DNA of 64,000 nucleotides. It comes from Nissolia schottii (Eukaryota > Streptophyta > Magnoliopsida > Fabales > Fabaceae). The stretch spans positions 626,563-690,562 of the forward strand of contig QANU01063326.1 in NCBI GenBank assembly GCA_003254905.1, given 5' to 3'. Position numbers and translations under genes: made by a program. The notes beneath the pieces were generated by a model. It saw nothing but the letters and a program-made list of their open reading frames with translations. It searched no databases and had not been told where the DNA came from. Positions 48,996 through 60,628 of this stretch are shown here, one piece after another. The stretch's first letter is position 1. Every line of letters starts with the position of its first letter.

Positions 48996-49690
48996 TAGGG
49001 ACGACAACATGAACCCTACCCACAGGGCACCCTCCCTACCCAACTCGCTTGGGGCAGGTTTAAAACCCACCCCGAATTGGGGCGAGTAGATGCAGGCGGG
49101 TTTTGTCTGCGAAGCAGGGCGGGGTAGGGTATATGGTAAACCTGCCCTTACCCGGCCCACACCCTATATATTACATATTATAAATATATATATATAATAA
49201 TAATAATAATAATAAAAATTATATAAAACTTTAATAAAAAAGTAAAAACTCAACAATTCACAAACTTAATCTTGTGTTGTTGCGACACTCTTCAATTCAA
49301 ACCTAACAACAAACCTAATTCCTCTCTCTTTGTAACGTGTCACTCTGCTTCTCGTCTCTTTATCTTGGGGCTCTGTTATGCAGTGTCGCCAACCATCAGC
49401 CACTAGCCACTGACAGGACGGTCATGGGCTCCTCTCTCTCTCTCTCTCTCTCTAACTCTTTAAAAAATTGCTAGAGATGTATTTGTTATACCTGTGACCA
49501 CTGTTGCTTCTGAATCCGCGTTTAGTGCGAGTGGTCGTTTGATTGGTCCCCATCGTGCTAATCTACATGAAGACACAATAAAAGTTTTGATGTGCTGTCA
49601 AAATTTGTAAAAATTTGTGCCTTTAACCATACGAAAGACTAGATTTTTTATTGCTCAATTTCTCCGGTACTATATGGAGAATAATGTTGT
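48996..49690 (+). mobile_element. hAT element fragment with C-terminal dimerisation domain
   Basis: A hAT-like terminus TAGGGACGACAAC at 48996 is followed by GGGCAGG/CCCTACC-rich subterminal sequence to about 49160. Around 49463-49607 the plus strand encodes PVTTVASESAFSASGRLI and then HRANLHEDTIKVLMC, the conserved hATC dimerisation core. Only this C-terminal part of the transposase is left. A CT microsatellite lies at 49431-49453. No right terminus was identified. Confidence 0.7.
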
Positions 49691-49845
49691 ACTTTCTCAA
49701 TTTTTAAACAATTTTCTACATTTTCATTTTTGTATTTTTTAAAGTAATTTTTTAGTTTTTAAATCTAGATAATATTTATTATTTTTTTAGTATATTCTTA
49801 TTTAATAAGAGTAGTAAAAGAGATAAAGTAATGGATAAAAAATTA

Positions 49846-50031
49846 CCAGCAGGGGTTGGTCCAAGTGGTAAGCGGCTTGGTATCGCTTAAGCAAGGTCCC
49901 GAGTTCGAGACTTTGTGTACGTAGTTATCCTCTCTGGGAGACTCACCCGCCATAGCCAGGTACGCGATCCGGGTTGACCCGGATTAGTCAAGGCTAAGCC
50001 TTGGATACCGGCCAGGCAACCTAAAAAAATA
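49846..50031 (+). mobile_element. tRNA-derived SINE with perfect 12-bp target-site duplication
   Basis: The 186-bp segment has pol III promoter boxes: an A box in GGTCCAAGTGGTAAGC and a B box in GAGTTCGAGAC about 40 bases later, followed by a tRNA-unrelated body and a short A-rich tail. It is flanked by GATAAAAAATTA at 49834-49845 and 50032-50043, identical in all 12 bases. It differs from the Au-like copy at 15842. Little-worn boxes and an exact duplication suggest a fairly recent insertion. Confidence 0.85.
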
Positions 50032-50043
50032 GATAAAAAATTA

Positions 50044-51999
50044 ATAAAAATAATTTTATAAAATATTATTAAATTTTATTAACTTTAAGACTTTTTAAAT
50101 ATTTTATTAATAATCATGAAAAATTGACAATTATTTAAAAACGATGTGTAAAATACCCGAAGGATATTTAAAACACTAGTTATTGCCTTATTGGCATCGT
50201 CCCTCGTGTTCCTCATTGGAGTATCGTCAGCGAAAGAAAGAAAGAGAATAGAGACGAAAATTAAAATTTGTCATTTGCGTCTGAAGTTAACGTTTCGTGG
50301 TTTAGATGACAAGTTGGATCTCTGGTGTAGTGATCGAGTAGGGACCCACCACATCATGCAAAGGCCTAATTAATAGTAAATTTGTTTTGGGCATATTTGT
50401 AGAATAAAAAAATTACACTATTTTATATTTTTTTATGAGAGTTATTTTGGCATTTCATAAAATTAAAAAGTATTGATATCATAACATTTAAAATTTTGTC
50501 ACATATCTTATTAATTCAAATTGTTTCACTATCTTTATAGAAGTTTAGATACAGAGAGAAAAATCTTTTCGTACATTTACACAAATATACTTGTTTAAGA
50601 AAAAATAAATTATATATCAAAAAAAATATTTTTAACCAACATAAATTTAATCCAATAATAGATAAGTTCGTCCTCCAGTATATTTTTTAATTTAATTATT
50701 TAATTTAATTATTATTTACTAAATGTATAAAAAATTTTACACCCTAAATAGTTGATGGAAGAATCAAATACTATTTATCACAAAATATGAATGAAACTCT
50801 TTTTTTTATTATTACTTAACCAAAAAAAGAGAGTTGGGGACCAAAAGTAAAGGTTGGGCGCATCGAAAACGCGGCGTCCCTGCCTGCATGTTGTCGTTCA
50901 TTAGCGTGTTAACGGAGATCGTCTTCGTTGATCAGTTGTCGTTTACTATATGACATGCAGTGGAGTAGAGTAGATAGACGACACTGAAATCAGGCTCGTT
51001 TCCAACAACACTGTTGTGTTATTTTACTAACACCTAGCTGTGCTGAGAGCCTGTGAGAGGCGCAGTTGCTCTGTCCCCGACAAAGATTAACCATTTGTAG
51101 GATACTTATTTGAATTGACTGACTCCTCGTCTGTCTTATTTATTGTCTTTTGCTTTCCATTACTTTGCAGCCTTTCTCACACGGTCCCTCACTCTCTTTC
51201 CTATAAGTTTGTCTTCTCTAGGATAAGCTTATTCATTAGCAACTTTTAATGCCAAGTTTACGTTATGATAAAGAGGAGCCGACGAAGGAATTTTTATCAG
51301 ATTAGGGTGTTTTGTGTATTTTTCTTTTTTCTTTTGATAAGTCTAGAAGAGGACCTCATATTATAACATCACGAACATTTGTGTGGGCGATAGGTAAGAG
51401 AATAGATATTCTCATGTTATTTTTATACATATTTAATTTTTTATTATTCATTAAAAATATGAAATTTATGCATGATATAAATAATTAAAAACTAATTATG
51501 AGAAATTTAATATAATCTTGTCATGTGAGAAAATAATATAAGAGAATCTATTATTAATATTTAATACTTCGTATATTTACTTCTAAGTATTACTTTTAAA
51601 AAATATAAAAATATAAAAATTATTTAATTAACATTAATTTTAAAAGAATAGTGTTTGGGTTAAAATAAGTAGCAATCTTTCTCTTACTATTCTTTCTTAT
51701 CCCAACATTAAAGAGTAGTGCCTCTATTCTGTTATTAAGAGAAAAAAAATTGATACTTTAATAATCTTATCAAATAAATGGAGAGGATATTTTAAATAAA
51801 AATTATAATGCAAATAATAATAGAATGATAATTGCACAACTAAAACATAAGAGACACAATGTATATTTATTATAGTAGGTAAAAATATAATTAATTCATG
51901 GCTATTTTTATGAGTTTTGGCCTAAGCAAATATTTTTTTTTTTGACGGAGGTAATTCTAAAAAATTAATTCTTTTACAAATAAAATTAAAATTGGGGAG
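50044..51999. other. Intergenic, AT-rich, nothing recognised
   Basis: There is a slightly GC-richer patch at 50840-51080 without a reading frame of interest. No element boundaries were found. Confidence 0.45.
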
Positions 52000-52200
52000 C
52001 ACCGCCCGCTTCATCGTGCGCACAGGGGGCAAATACATCGATTTGCACTTCGACGAACTCAAATGGCTTGAACTCATGCGCGCGAGTCCAACCCCTTTCT
52101 TAAGCCTTTTTACCAATACAATAACAACTAAGGTATATAAACATTTGGAAAGTTTAAGTGCTAACGGACTAGAACTTTTGAAACACTTAATATTTTCTGA
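52000..52200 (-). repeat. Dispersed repeat C, copy 2 (inverted relative to 40898-41100)
   Basis: The reverse complement matches copy 1 over about 200 bp, including CTCGCGCGCATGAG. Overlapping open frames on both strands exist here (51922-52237) but in copy 1 the same frames are broken, so they are not taken as genes. Confidence 0.7.
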
Positions 52201-52820
52201 CATATCTACGATGAGTAAAAGCGTTAAAAGAGTTTGAAAATTTTATTGATGAAGTGATTAGAACCCTCTTAAACTTTGTTCTATAAAAAAATAGTAATTA
52301 TTATTATTATTATTAGGATTTTGGTAATAAGTGTGCTAAGAGCATTGGTTAAAAAGTTAAAAGTAAAATGTCTGAAATTCTTTTAAATTTTTTTTAATCT
52401 TGCCTTCTTAACAAATGTCAAGGTACTTGTTAAAAAAGTTCTTATTATTAAAATTAAGACTTTTTCTGTCACTTTTATGATGAGGGTCATCCCTATTTAA
52501 ACGCTAACCACAAATCCATGATTGATTAAAAAAAAAGTTTTTTCTTAATGAAGGCAATGTAATCATGATAATCAATAATGATTATTGTACTAAATTACTC
52601 ATTAACGGATATGCATTGATGTACACAAGTTGTGCACCTGAAAAGAGCCCATCATCACTCATTGCCATAGCAAGGCTGTAGTTACTAGTCAAATGTTCAC
52701 TTGCTGGAAGAAAAAAAAAACCCTGTATTTTTTTTAGAGAAAATGTATCTCTACTCTTTTGTATGGAGTACTCTCATTTAATAGTAGATGAACTGTAAAT
52801 TGTAGTGTCTTACACAAAAA
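52201..52820. other. AT-rich spacer, nothing recognised
   Basis: Contains an ATT trinucleotide run near 52288-52312. No gene was seen. Confidence 0.45.
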
Positions 52821-52829
52821 AAAATTGAT

Positions 52830-53000
52830 TAACAACAGGGTGCAAAAAGGCCCATAAAACCTCGTAGAAACTACAAACAGAATCATAGGAAAGAAACCTT
52901 ACCTTCCTATCATAGCCATGTTTTGCCATATCATCGGCACAAAAGTTAGATTCTTAGTAGATGTGTCCAACCTAAACAGTGCGATCAACCTCCATAATAG
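52830..53000 (-). pseudogene. C-terminal end of a LINE-type RNase H domain, left piece of a split remnant
   Basis: The minus strand encodes ESNFCADDMAKHG preceded by a GH-Y motif, the C-terminal HxxRExNxxAD core of plant LINE-associated RNase H (RVT_3). The reading is cut at 53000 by an LTR-like element. The matching N-terminal part resumes at 60629 on the other side. Confidence 0.7.
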
Positions 53001-55294
53001 CATGTCTCACCCCAAACTCAGGAGTGACTGCACATAGGGACATTGTCCCTATGGAAGCGCTATTGTGACTGAAACTACTGATCATGCAATTAATATAATT
53101 GTAATAATTAATTTTAAAATTGTGTGTATATATATACACTTATTATGTTTTTCATTACAACTGAAATTTGAAAAGTTATTTATACACTCATAACTGAAAA
53201 TAAACTAAATGAATTGCTCGAAGACTCTTTGACTCATTGGAGCATTTACTAAAAGACACACTGATTCTCCCCTACGAAGCAGAGCATCACCATGACAAGG
53301 AGATTGGTACTGTCACTGCACTAGCAAATCAACTCCATGGTCCTCATATGTCTTAAACAAATAGATGAGGAGTGAGTTCATCACTCAATAGTGGGTACCT
53401 CAATGCCACTCAAATAGCACATGCTGAAGCATAAACAATCATAAACAATATTGAAACATCGCATGCAAACAATGAAGTTCTTAACATAACGTATACAATA
53501 TGCAAGCATACTGAGATAACGGAAAATACTATAATTAAAAAAATATACAATTACTGGTTTTATAGTATAGATAGGAATAGTGTTGCAGAGTTTAATGAAC
53601 TTTATATAAGGTCTTATAGTGTATTTGGACAACCTGCCTAGCTGAACAATGGTGTCACGTGAATAACCAATGACAAAACTGTGATGCCTCGCAGGCAATT
53701 GATGTTAAAGCTGTCTACCTCCAACTGAGGGGTCGACGAGAGACATATCTCAATTCTCGGTAAAGGGAGTACAAGCTCATCTTTGCTTCGTCAAGATAAA
53801 TCCTCGCGATCTGGGTGCACTGGAACTCGTAAAGTATACTGAGATCACTGTGTGTACGTTGAACCCATAAAGCACATTGATATTGTTGTGGGTACATTGA
53901 ACCCATATCTAGGACTCACCAAGTACGCTTAACTCGTGCCAACAAGTAAAATATATTCAGGGTCTTACAGTGTATTAGGACAACTTGCCCTTCTGATCTG
54001 CATTAAATCACAATCACAACATACTGCACATAAATAACCACCTTATATGACATGATTCTACCTTACTACTATTTAAGGGCATCCTTTATTCTATGAGTTA
54101 CTGACTATAAGGTTTACTGGGACCGTTGAGGGGCTTGAGCTACCTGAGTTATACAAGTTACTGTATTTATTATCTTGATGTCTATGTGTCACGATAGGGG
54201 GTTACGGGTTACTGATTATATTATTTATTAGGTCTAGTTCTGTTACTAAGCTACTTACTTATCTGGACTACCATAACTGAATAACTGAATAACGTTGAGG
54301 ATTGCAGCTTGCGCCACATATCATTAATTGGCTGACGGTTAACAGATGGTTGCTGGTTCCCCTAACTAATTGTACCGGTTAACTAAGTTGACTTCCTTAC
54401 TGGTGGTGCTGACTAAATAGTCTAACACCGGACACTAGTTTACTTACATGGACTGGCTCCTCTGACTACTACTACTATCTGATATAATTACACTAACTGT
54501 GATCTTATGATGACTGGCTATATAAAGATAACTCTATTAATTGATGGTTCCTACGATGATTCTATCTGACTGTCACTAACTGGCTTATCTGGCTTTACAG
54601 ACTATGGCGATTGACTTATTTGACTATGAATCTACGACAAAGCTTGTGATGATTTAATGCTCGATCATGGTTACACTGTCTAATTATTCAATTACTACTT
54701 CCTCGTGATCATTAACTGAATTGGGATGGTGTACTAACTGCTATATAACTGATATGGCCGAGCTAGTTAACTACCTTGAGACTATTTTGGTTGGTTGCTA
54801 CTTCTGCACTGACTAACTTATCATACCCCAACTTAGGGCGTGATCAGCACGCAAAGGACTAGTTCCCTTACGGAAGCCTCTGAAATGCTTTTCGTAAAAA
54901 CACGCACTTTAACTTTACTTAAAACAAATAAAACCTTTATTTTCTGAATAAACATAAACTCTTTTACATTAAACATAAATATACATGATAAAATACATAA
55001 CTGGTCTGAAGATCCTACCTATATACAATTGGAGCACTCCAGACAAGACTCAATTACAAAATAAAAGTAAACTAACAATTCCTATAGGTAACTTTCCCTT
55101 AAGTTGAACTGCTGACTTTTGAATTCTGACCTCGCTACAATGAGCATAAACTGCAGGCTCTGCTACGTTGCTTCGAAACCTGTAATTGGAAGGGGAAGTT
55201 GAGGTGTGAAAACTCTGAGAAGAGTCTCAGTGAATGGCCATCCACACGGCGACATGGGACACTTCGAAAACACATGACATGCAGATGCAATACA

Positions 55295-55296
<2 letters not shown>

Positions 55297-55345
<49 letters not shown>
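55297..55345. repeat. (TA)n microsatellite inside the family A element
   Basis: About 24 uninterrupted TA units. The equivalent site of copy 1 (near 24645) has only ACAATATATAA, so the expansion happened after the two copies separated. Confidence 0.95.
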
Positions 55346-55346
<1 letters not shown>

Positions 55347-55513
55347 CAAGCATAAAACGTTTCTATAATAATAAATAGTACGTAAAACATTTGAAAACAT
55401 AAATAAGTTAGGGAGTTCTTTAGATAGACATTCCAAGCATTACAGTTTAGCTGTTCTTAAAATGCCCAGACTTTACGGTCTTGCCCTAATCTATATGAAA
55501 TGGTACATGACAC

Positions 55514-56346
55514 TAGGGGTGTCAAATAGGCCCAGGCCAAAATTATGCCTATTTTTAGGATTCGGCTCATTTATGGTCGGTCGACGGGCCTAAACGGGCC
55601 AGCCCGCTAGCCCGTTTATTTTTTTTAAAAAAATTAACATTTTGGTCTATTTTTTTATTTAAATACAAAGTTATGAATAAGTATGCACGGTCATTTTTAA
55701 CTATTTTTTATCGTCTATCTATTAATTAATCAGAAAGAAGTAGTTTATGTAAAATTTGATGATCCATTTCCGATGGTAATAAATAGAGAAAAATTAAGGT
55801 TTTGTGATTTTTTCGTCTTTATCTCTTTATTGTGGTTACGAAATCTTTAATTTTGGATAGGTATACAAATAGTAGCATTTTTCAATTAAGAAGCTCTTTG
55901 CAAAGCTTTGATAGAAAAAAAAGGATAACAAGAGAGTGTATTTAATTAACATCTACAGTCTAAACCCGCGCGATGCGCAATGAGTTTTAAAATATCTAAA
56001 AAATGTTTTAATTATAACTAAAATAACTTAGCAATTTAGTTTGCTACTAAAATAACTCACATTAGTTTGCTACTTATATATATGTGTGTGTGTGTATATA
56101 TATATATATTCCAATTATATAACTCTTCCATTCCAATGAAAAATTATTATGCTATAGCTCTTACGGGTACCTTTTAGGCCTTTTTTTTAAAAGAAAAATT
56201 CACAGGCTGACCCGTTTAGCCCGCGAGCTTAAACGAGCCGGACCATTTTTTTTTTCAAATTTTCACAAGTCTATTTTTTGCATATAAAGTTCGTCCATTT
56301 AATCGGGTAAACGGGGCGGGCTCACCGGCTCATTTTGACAACCCTA
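55514..56346. mobile_element. Non-autonomous hAT element with perfect 8-bp TSD
   Basis: An 833-bp segment with inverted ends TAGGGGTGTCAAA and TTTTGACAACCCTA, flanked by CATGACAC at 55506-55513 and 56347-56354, the exact 8-bp duplication of hAT transposons. Subterminal GGGCC/CCCGTTTA clusters face each other. There is no transposase. The family A copy at 24 kb has one uninterrupted copy of the target site (CATGACATC near 24818), giving the unoccupied state. Confidence 0.9.
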
Positions 56347-58036
56347 CATGACACCGAGCATCACAGGCTTCCTTGTCCGGACTTTACGGTCTTGCTCTAA
56401 ATCTACATGAATCTTATTCTACTTTACGATTGTACAAGGTATATCAGGGTCAACGTAGGCTGTCGCTGACTTAGAGTTCCATCATAAATATACTCCCATG
56501 AAGACAGTTTTAAATACATAACATAACATGAAAACATAATTCCTTAACTAATATTGATAGCATAACTTGACCTAGTATTTTTATTAAATGTTTTATCTTG
56601 GAAAAATAAAGGTAAACTAAGATCCCGTGCTCAGGGAAGTTCCCAAGTAAGAGAGGTGTGTCACAATAGACAACTTAAACATCAAGTCTTATCCTTAGTC
56701 AAAACCTTTCCTTAACGTAAATCTTCCTCCACCAGAATCTTTCCTTAACCATGTTCTTTTTAAATGTTTAACTAAATAACATGAATATCTATATCACTTA
56801 ATACTAATCATACACACGCAATATGACTTTATTTAATGCAATAAAACATGTGGTCTCATGTAGTTCTAAAATAGTTTTCGTAAATATCTACTTCATAAAT
56901 AAAGAGTTTCTAAATAAATAATCATAAGAAAATAACTTAATTAAATAAAATAATTCATAATAATAACTAATTTCATAAATACATAAAATAAAATAATAAA
57001 TTCTACATCCTAAGATTTCATAAAACATGCATGAATAAAATAATGTTAAAATAAATAAATAAATAACTTTAAAAATAAATACATGGTCTAAAATAGATCC
57101 TGAAAAAAGTCACTCACCTTAACATGGTTGACTACTATTGAGCACTAAGCTGGGAGCTCCTAACGCCCTACTTGGAGGCACTGCTTCCGCACGAATGGAA
57201 AATGAGAGGGAGAAAAGAATAAAAAGATAACTGGAGTAAAAAGTATCACAAGAGTGTGACCTCTCAAGCTCTGGAGTGAATTAGCAAGCCTAAACATTCA
57301 CTGGAAGCCTCTATATATAAGGGGAGGAGGAAACCCCCTTCTATTTCTCTAAACGATGTGGGACTAATTCCCGGTGTGCTGCAACGCTCCCTAGATGTTA
57401 TAGCATGCCCAACACCTCTCGTTGCTGTAGCACACTAGCTCCCTGACTTCCATCTCGCGCGAGATGGCTATATGTCTCGCGTGAGATGTCCTTTTTCTTT
57501 CTTCTAAGAGTCATCACATAACTATTGGGGCTAATGCGGGTATTGGTATACTGACTATCCTATTCTTGTTAACCATTGATGGACATGGCTTGACTAGTTA
57601 ACTATCCTTACGATGATCATTGGTTAATGGCGATTATGCTCGAATAGATACTATCTCTGTACTATCTAACTAATTAGATACTAGTAATTACTATTGTGCT
57701 AGCTAACTACCTTGTTGAGGGTGACTATGGTCTACTGGATACTGACTGAGTTAAGTATTATGACCTTGGAATAAGGGTGCTACTGTGTCAGACTAACTGT
57801 TAGGGATTACTGAGGGTTACTATTATACTGGCTAACTATCTTAGAATTATTAACTAGGCTGACGTGTTTGTAATGGTCACTATCACTGAACTACTTTTTG
57901 ATTGTGGATATTGTACTGGGTAACTGAGTCTGTGGATATGCTATATCGAGGGACAGGTCTTATCGAGTATGTTGGCCTCGTACTAAGGTACTGGTCCTAC
58001 ACAACTAATCTAAGTTAATTACGAAATTCTGAGTCT

Positions 58037-59709
58037 TGTCACCCCCCAAACTTGGGCGTGACCACACGTAGGGATAATGTCTCTACGGAAGCTTTATCGT
58101 GACCTTAACTATTGTACATGCATGATACTTTTCCAATAACTGATTATATAAGATAAATATCAATTGTCTAAATTACATAATATATGATAATCAAACTGAA
58201 AATAATAATAAAGATAATCCTAATTTATGAAAATGCATAATCCTGCCTAAGTCATTTGAAGCATCCTAATACGTATAAAAGACGGTAGACCACATTGCAA
58301 ACCGAAGATCACCAATGATGCTGGATGAGGGGCACATTATCACACTCATCAACTGTACCTAAAAAACAACATGACAAATGAGTGAATTGTCAACTCAGTG
58401 GTGGGTACCCCAATACCTTTCACATAACATGTACTGAACAGATAGCATAAACATATATGTAAATGCAAACCAAACAATAGCATATGTAAATGTTCTGAAA
58501 GTGCTGATCTTGAATATGAAACTAATAAAATAATTGTATAATACTATCCACCTCCAAAGGAAGGGTCAAGGAGAGACACGTCTCAATCCTCGGTCAAGGG
58601 AGTGCACGCTCAACCTTGTTTTATCAGGATAAATTCTTGTAGTCCAAGTGCGCTGGAACCCATAAGGTATATTGAAATAACTGTCGGCACACTGAACCCG
58701 TATCGCACACTGAGATCACTGTGGGTACGCTGAACCCATATCTAAGAATACCGAGTGCACTAAACTCGTGCCAATAGGTAAATTATAATAAACACTAATA
58801 TTATTGAAATGTAAGTCTTCTGTCTTCTATCCTAGGGTTCTCATGCATAACTGATTATGATACTTTAATCATCATGAGTGATCTAAGTATAGTTTAACAC
58901 TATTAATAATTACCAACATATTATGATCTATGTCTACTCATTATGGAAGGTTCCTTATCCTACTTGTCATACTACATAGAAGTCGCTAGTGAAGCCTAAC
59001 CAAACAGTTCTAAGCATACAATCACATATCATGTATATAAGTCTCTACTTAGGCCTAACATGTGGTTACTAAGAATATAAGCATTTAAATAAATGATAAA
59101 AAAATGTTAGCATAACTGACTCGATTGATGGACTGCTAATGTGGCACACCGTCAATGACTGAGATCTCCACTCACCTGGAATGGCCTGGGACTGGGGAGC
59201 ATTGACATTGGAAACTCCCAGCAGGGTAGCGTTGACACCTGGATTGGCCAACAAAACACCACACCATAAAAAAATTGACAAAATAACACTATTGAAGGAT
59301 GTCACGATAGCAAACTAGCATTTCTATAATGAATCGGCATCGCCACAGTGATCGTGGACCGTCGCAGTGTTACCACTACCAAAGTAATGGCACCAGCGCC
59401 TACTACCCTAAGCCACCCTAAAATGATTAACTACCTACCCTAAGTGAAGACGTTGTCTCCCACAAGAAAATAACTGAGCATAAAAGTTCCAGCATTGGGT
59501 GGAACCTTAGAAGCTCTAAAGGAATTAGTAACTATAACTCTGTCTAGGGGGTTCTATTTATAAGAGGAGGAAGAGACTCCTCTTCTTGAGTGTTGTTGCA
59601 GTACTAGGGTTTTCTAAAACCTCTGTGTCGCTACAACACGGTAAGCGCATGCAGCGTGTCGCTTGCTTAGTGACATTGCAACACCTTTTCGAAGACACGG
59701 GTCATCACA
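58037..59709 (-). mobile_element. LTR-like element, family B, copy B1
   Basis: A 1673-bp unit from TGTCACCCCCCAAAC to GGTCATCACA. Its left part aligns with 53001-54100 (shared ACTCAGTGGTGGGTACC, ACTGAACCC and GGTACGCTGAACCC-like words) and its right part with 59710-60628 (shared CTGGATTGG, TGGTGGAACC-like and TCTATTTATA words). The minus-strand TATA box is at about 59554-59564. It seems to sit inside the older copy, but no duplication was found at its ends (AGTCT and TGTAT). Confidence 0.65.
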
Positions 59710-60628
59710 TGTATGTTATCCTATGTTTCAAATGGGACATTTCATTATGATATTAGTTATTTGAATGATCTAACTACGGCTCCTGTATACTGATTTTATT
59801 GTTATATCTGTATAACCCATGCTACTATTCAATTATGGAAATTATGGTCGAGTCTTATCATGCCATAGCTAAGTATATAGGTCTCTACTTAAGGCTACAC
59901 ATGCAAGCAATACTGAGCATATAATTAAGTTACTAAACAATTAACTAATTAGATAAATAAACATTGAACTAATTAATTAATTAATTAATATATTGATTAC
60001 ATAACTAAACAATAATTAAATAACTAACTGAATAATTAAAATATGTGAACATAATTGACTCGATTGACAGACCACTAATGTGGCACACTGTCGACACACT
60101 AAGACTTCTACTTACTTGGAAGGGATGACAACTAAGGAGCACTACATTGAGAGCTCTAAGCAGCATAGCATTGCCACCTGGATTGGTCAACAAACACCCC
60201 ACTATGAGAGAACTTATAATTGAAGGAAACTTACTACTCTAGGGTGTCGCGGTAGTGAACCAATATCGCCAGAGCGGTCATGGACCGCTACAGCACTACC
60301 ACTACTAAAGTAGTGGCGTCGAAGCCTACTACTCTAAGCTACCCTAAAAGACTGACTACTTACCCTAGGGAGGACGTTGCATACTCACAAAAATAACTTG
60401 ACCAAAAAGTTCCAGCAATGGGTGGAACCTTAGAAGCTTTGAAGGAATTAGTGATTGTATTTGGTCTAGGGGTCTCTATTTATAGGAGGAGGAGAGCCTC
60501 CTCCCCAAGAAATCTGAGGCAACTAGGATTTTTGGAATTCCCATGTTGTTGTAGCATCTCATTATTTCTTTGTTGTTACAGTGCGCTGAGGGTGCTACAA
60601 CGCCCTTTCGAAGACAGAGTCATCACAC

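Larger units (their letters stand above)
54819..57518 (-). mobile_element. Solo LTR-like element, family A, copy 2, with perfect TSD
   Basis: The element runs from TATCATACCCC to TCATCACA and is flanked by TAACT at 54814-54818 and 57519-57523, an exact 5-bp duplication. It is 2700 bp long, or 1867 bp without the hAT insertion inside it. On the minus strand it begins TGTGATGACTC and has a TATA box (CTTATATATAG, about 57310-57321) and the palindrome CATCTCGCGCGAGATG (57451-57466) 52 bases from the end. It contains a (TA)n run at 55297-55345. No coding sequence was seen. Confidence 0.8.
54080..58036. repeat. Word-biased block (CTGACTAACT-like) inside family B, interrupted by the family A element
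   Basis: In 54080-54818 and 57524-58036 the words ACTGA, CTAACT, TTACTG, GACTA and TGGCT recur far more often than in the neighbouring AT-rich DNA, without a fixed period. It looks like a degenerate expansion of a short motif and is absent from copy B1. The frames are all closed. Confidence 0.5.
53001..60628 (-). mobile_element. LTR-like element, family B, old copy (split by two later insertions)
   Basis: The outer element of the nest runs from CATGTCTCACCCC at 53001 to TCATCACAC at 60628 and is flanked by AATAG at 52996-53000 and 60629-60633. Its own sequence is 53001-54818, about 57524-58036 and 59710-60628. It aligns at both ends with copy B1. A minus-strand TATA box (CTATAAATAGAG) is at about 60475-60486, so LTR transcription would run on the minus strand. 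No pol sequence was found, so it is either a very long solo LTR or a non-autonomous element. The extra bases at its tips relative to TG...CA ends are unexplained. Confidence 0.6.

Noticed and set aside
49860-49915. tRNA-gene-like A and B boxes
   Set aside because: The sequence does not fold into a full cloverleaf and continues into a SINE body with target-site duplication; no true tRNA gene was found in the window.
51922-52237. Open frames of 81 and 93 codons on opposite strands
   Set aside because: The sister copy of the repeat at 40898-41100 breaks both frames.
4236-55345. Arrays of short repeats considered as CRISPR or centromeric satellite
   Set aside because: They are simple microsatellites; there is no spacer-repeat structure and the genes are eukaryotic.
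55135-55436. Minus-strand frames with long IYIYIY tracts
   Set aside because: They translate the (TA)n microsatellite inside the family A element.
55960-55985. AACCCGCGCGATGCGCAA resembling a Helitron terminal hairpin
   Set aside because: The stem is only 4 bp, no CTRR end follows at the right distance, and it lies inside a well-bounded hAT element.
58032-59714. Search for a target-site duplication around copy B1
   Set aside because: AGTCT and TGTAT do not match, so insertion by transposition is not proven for this copy.
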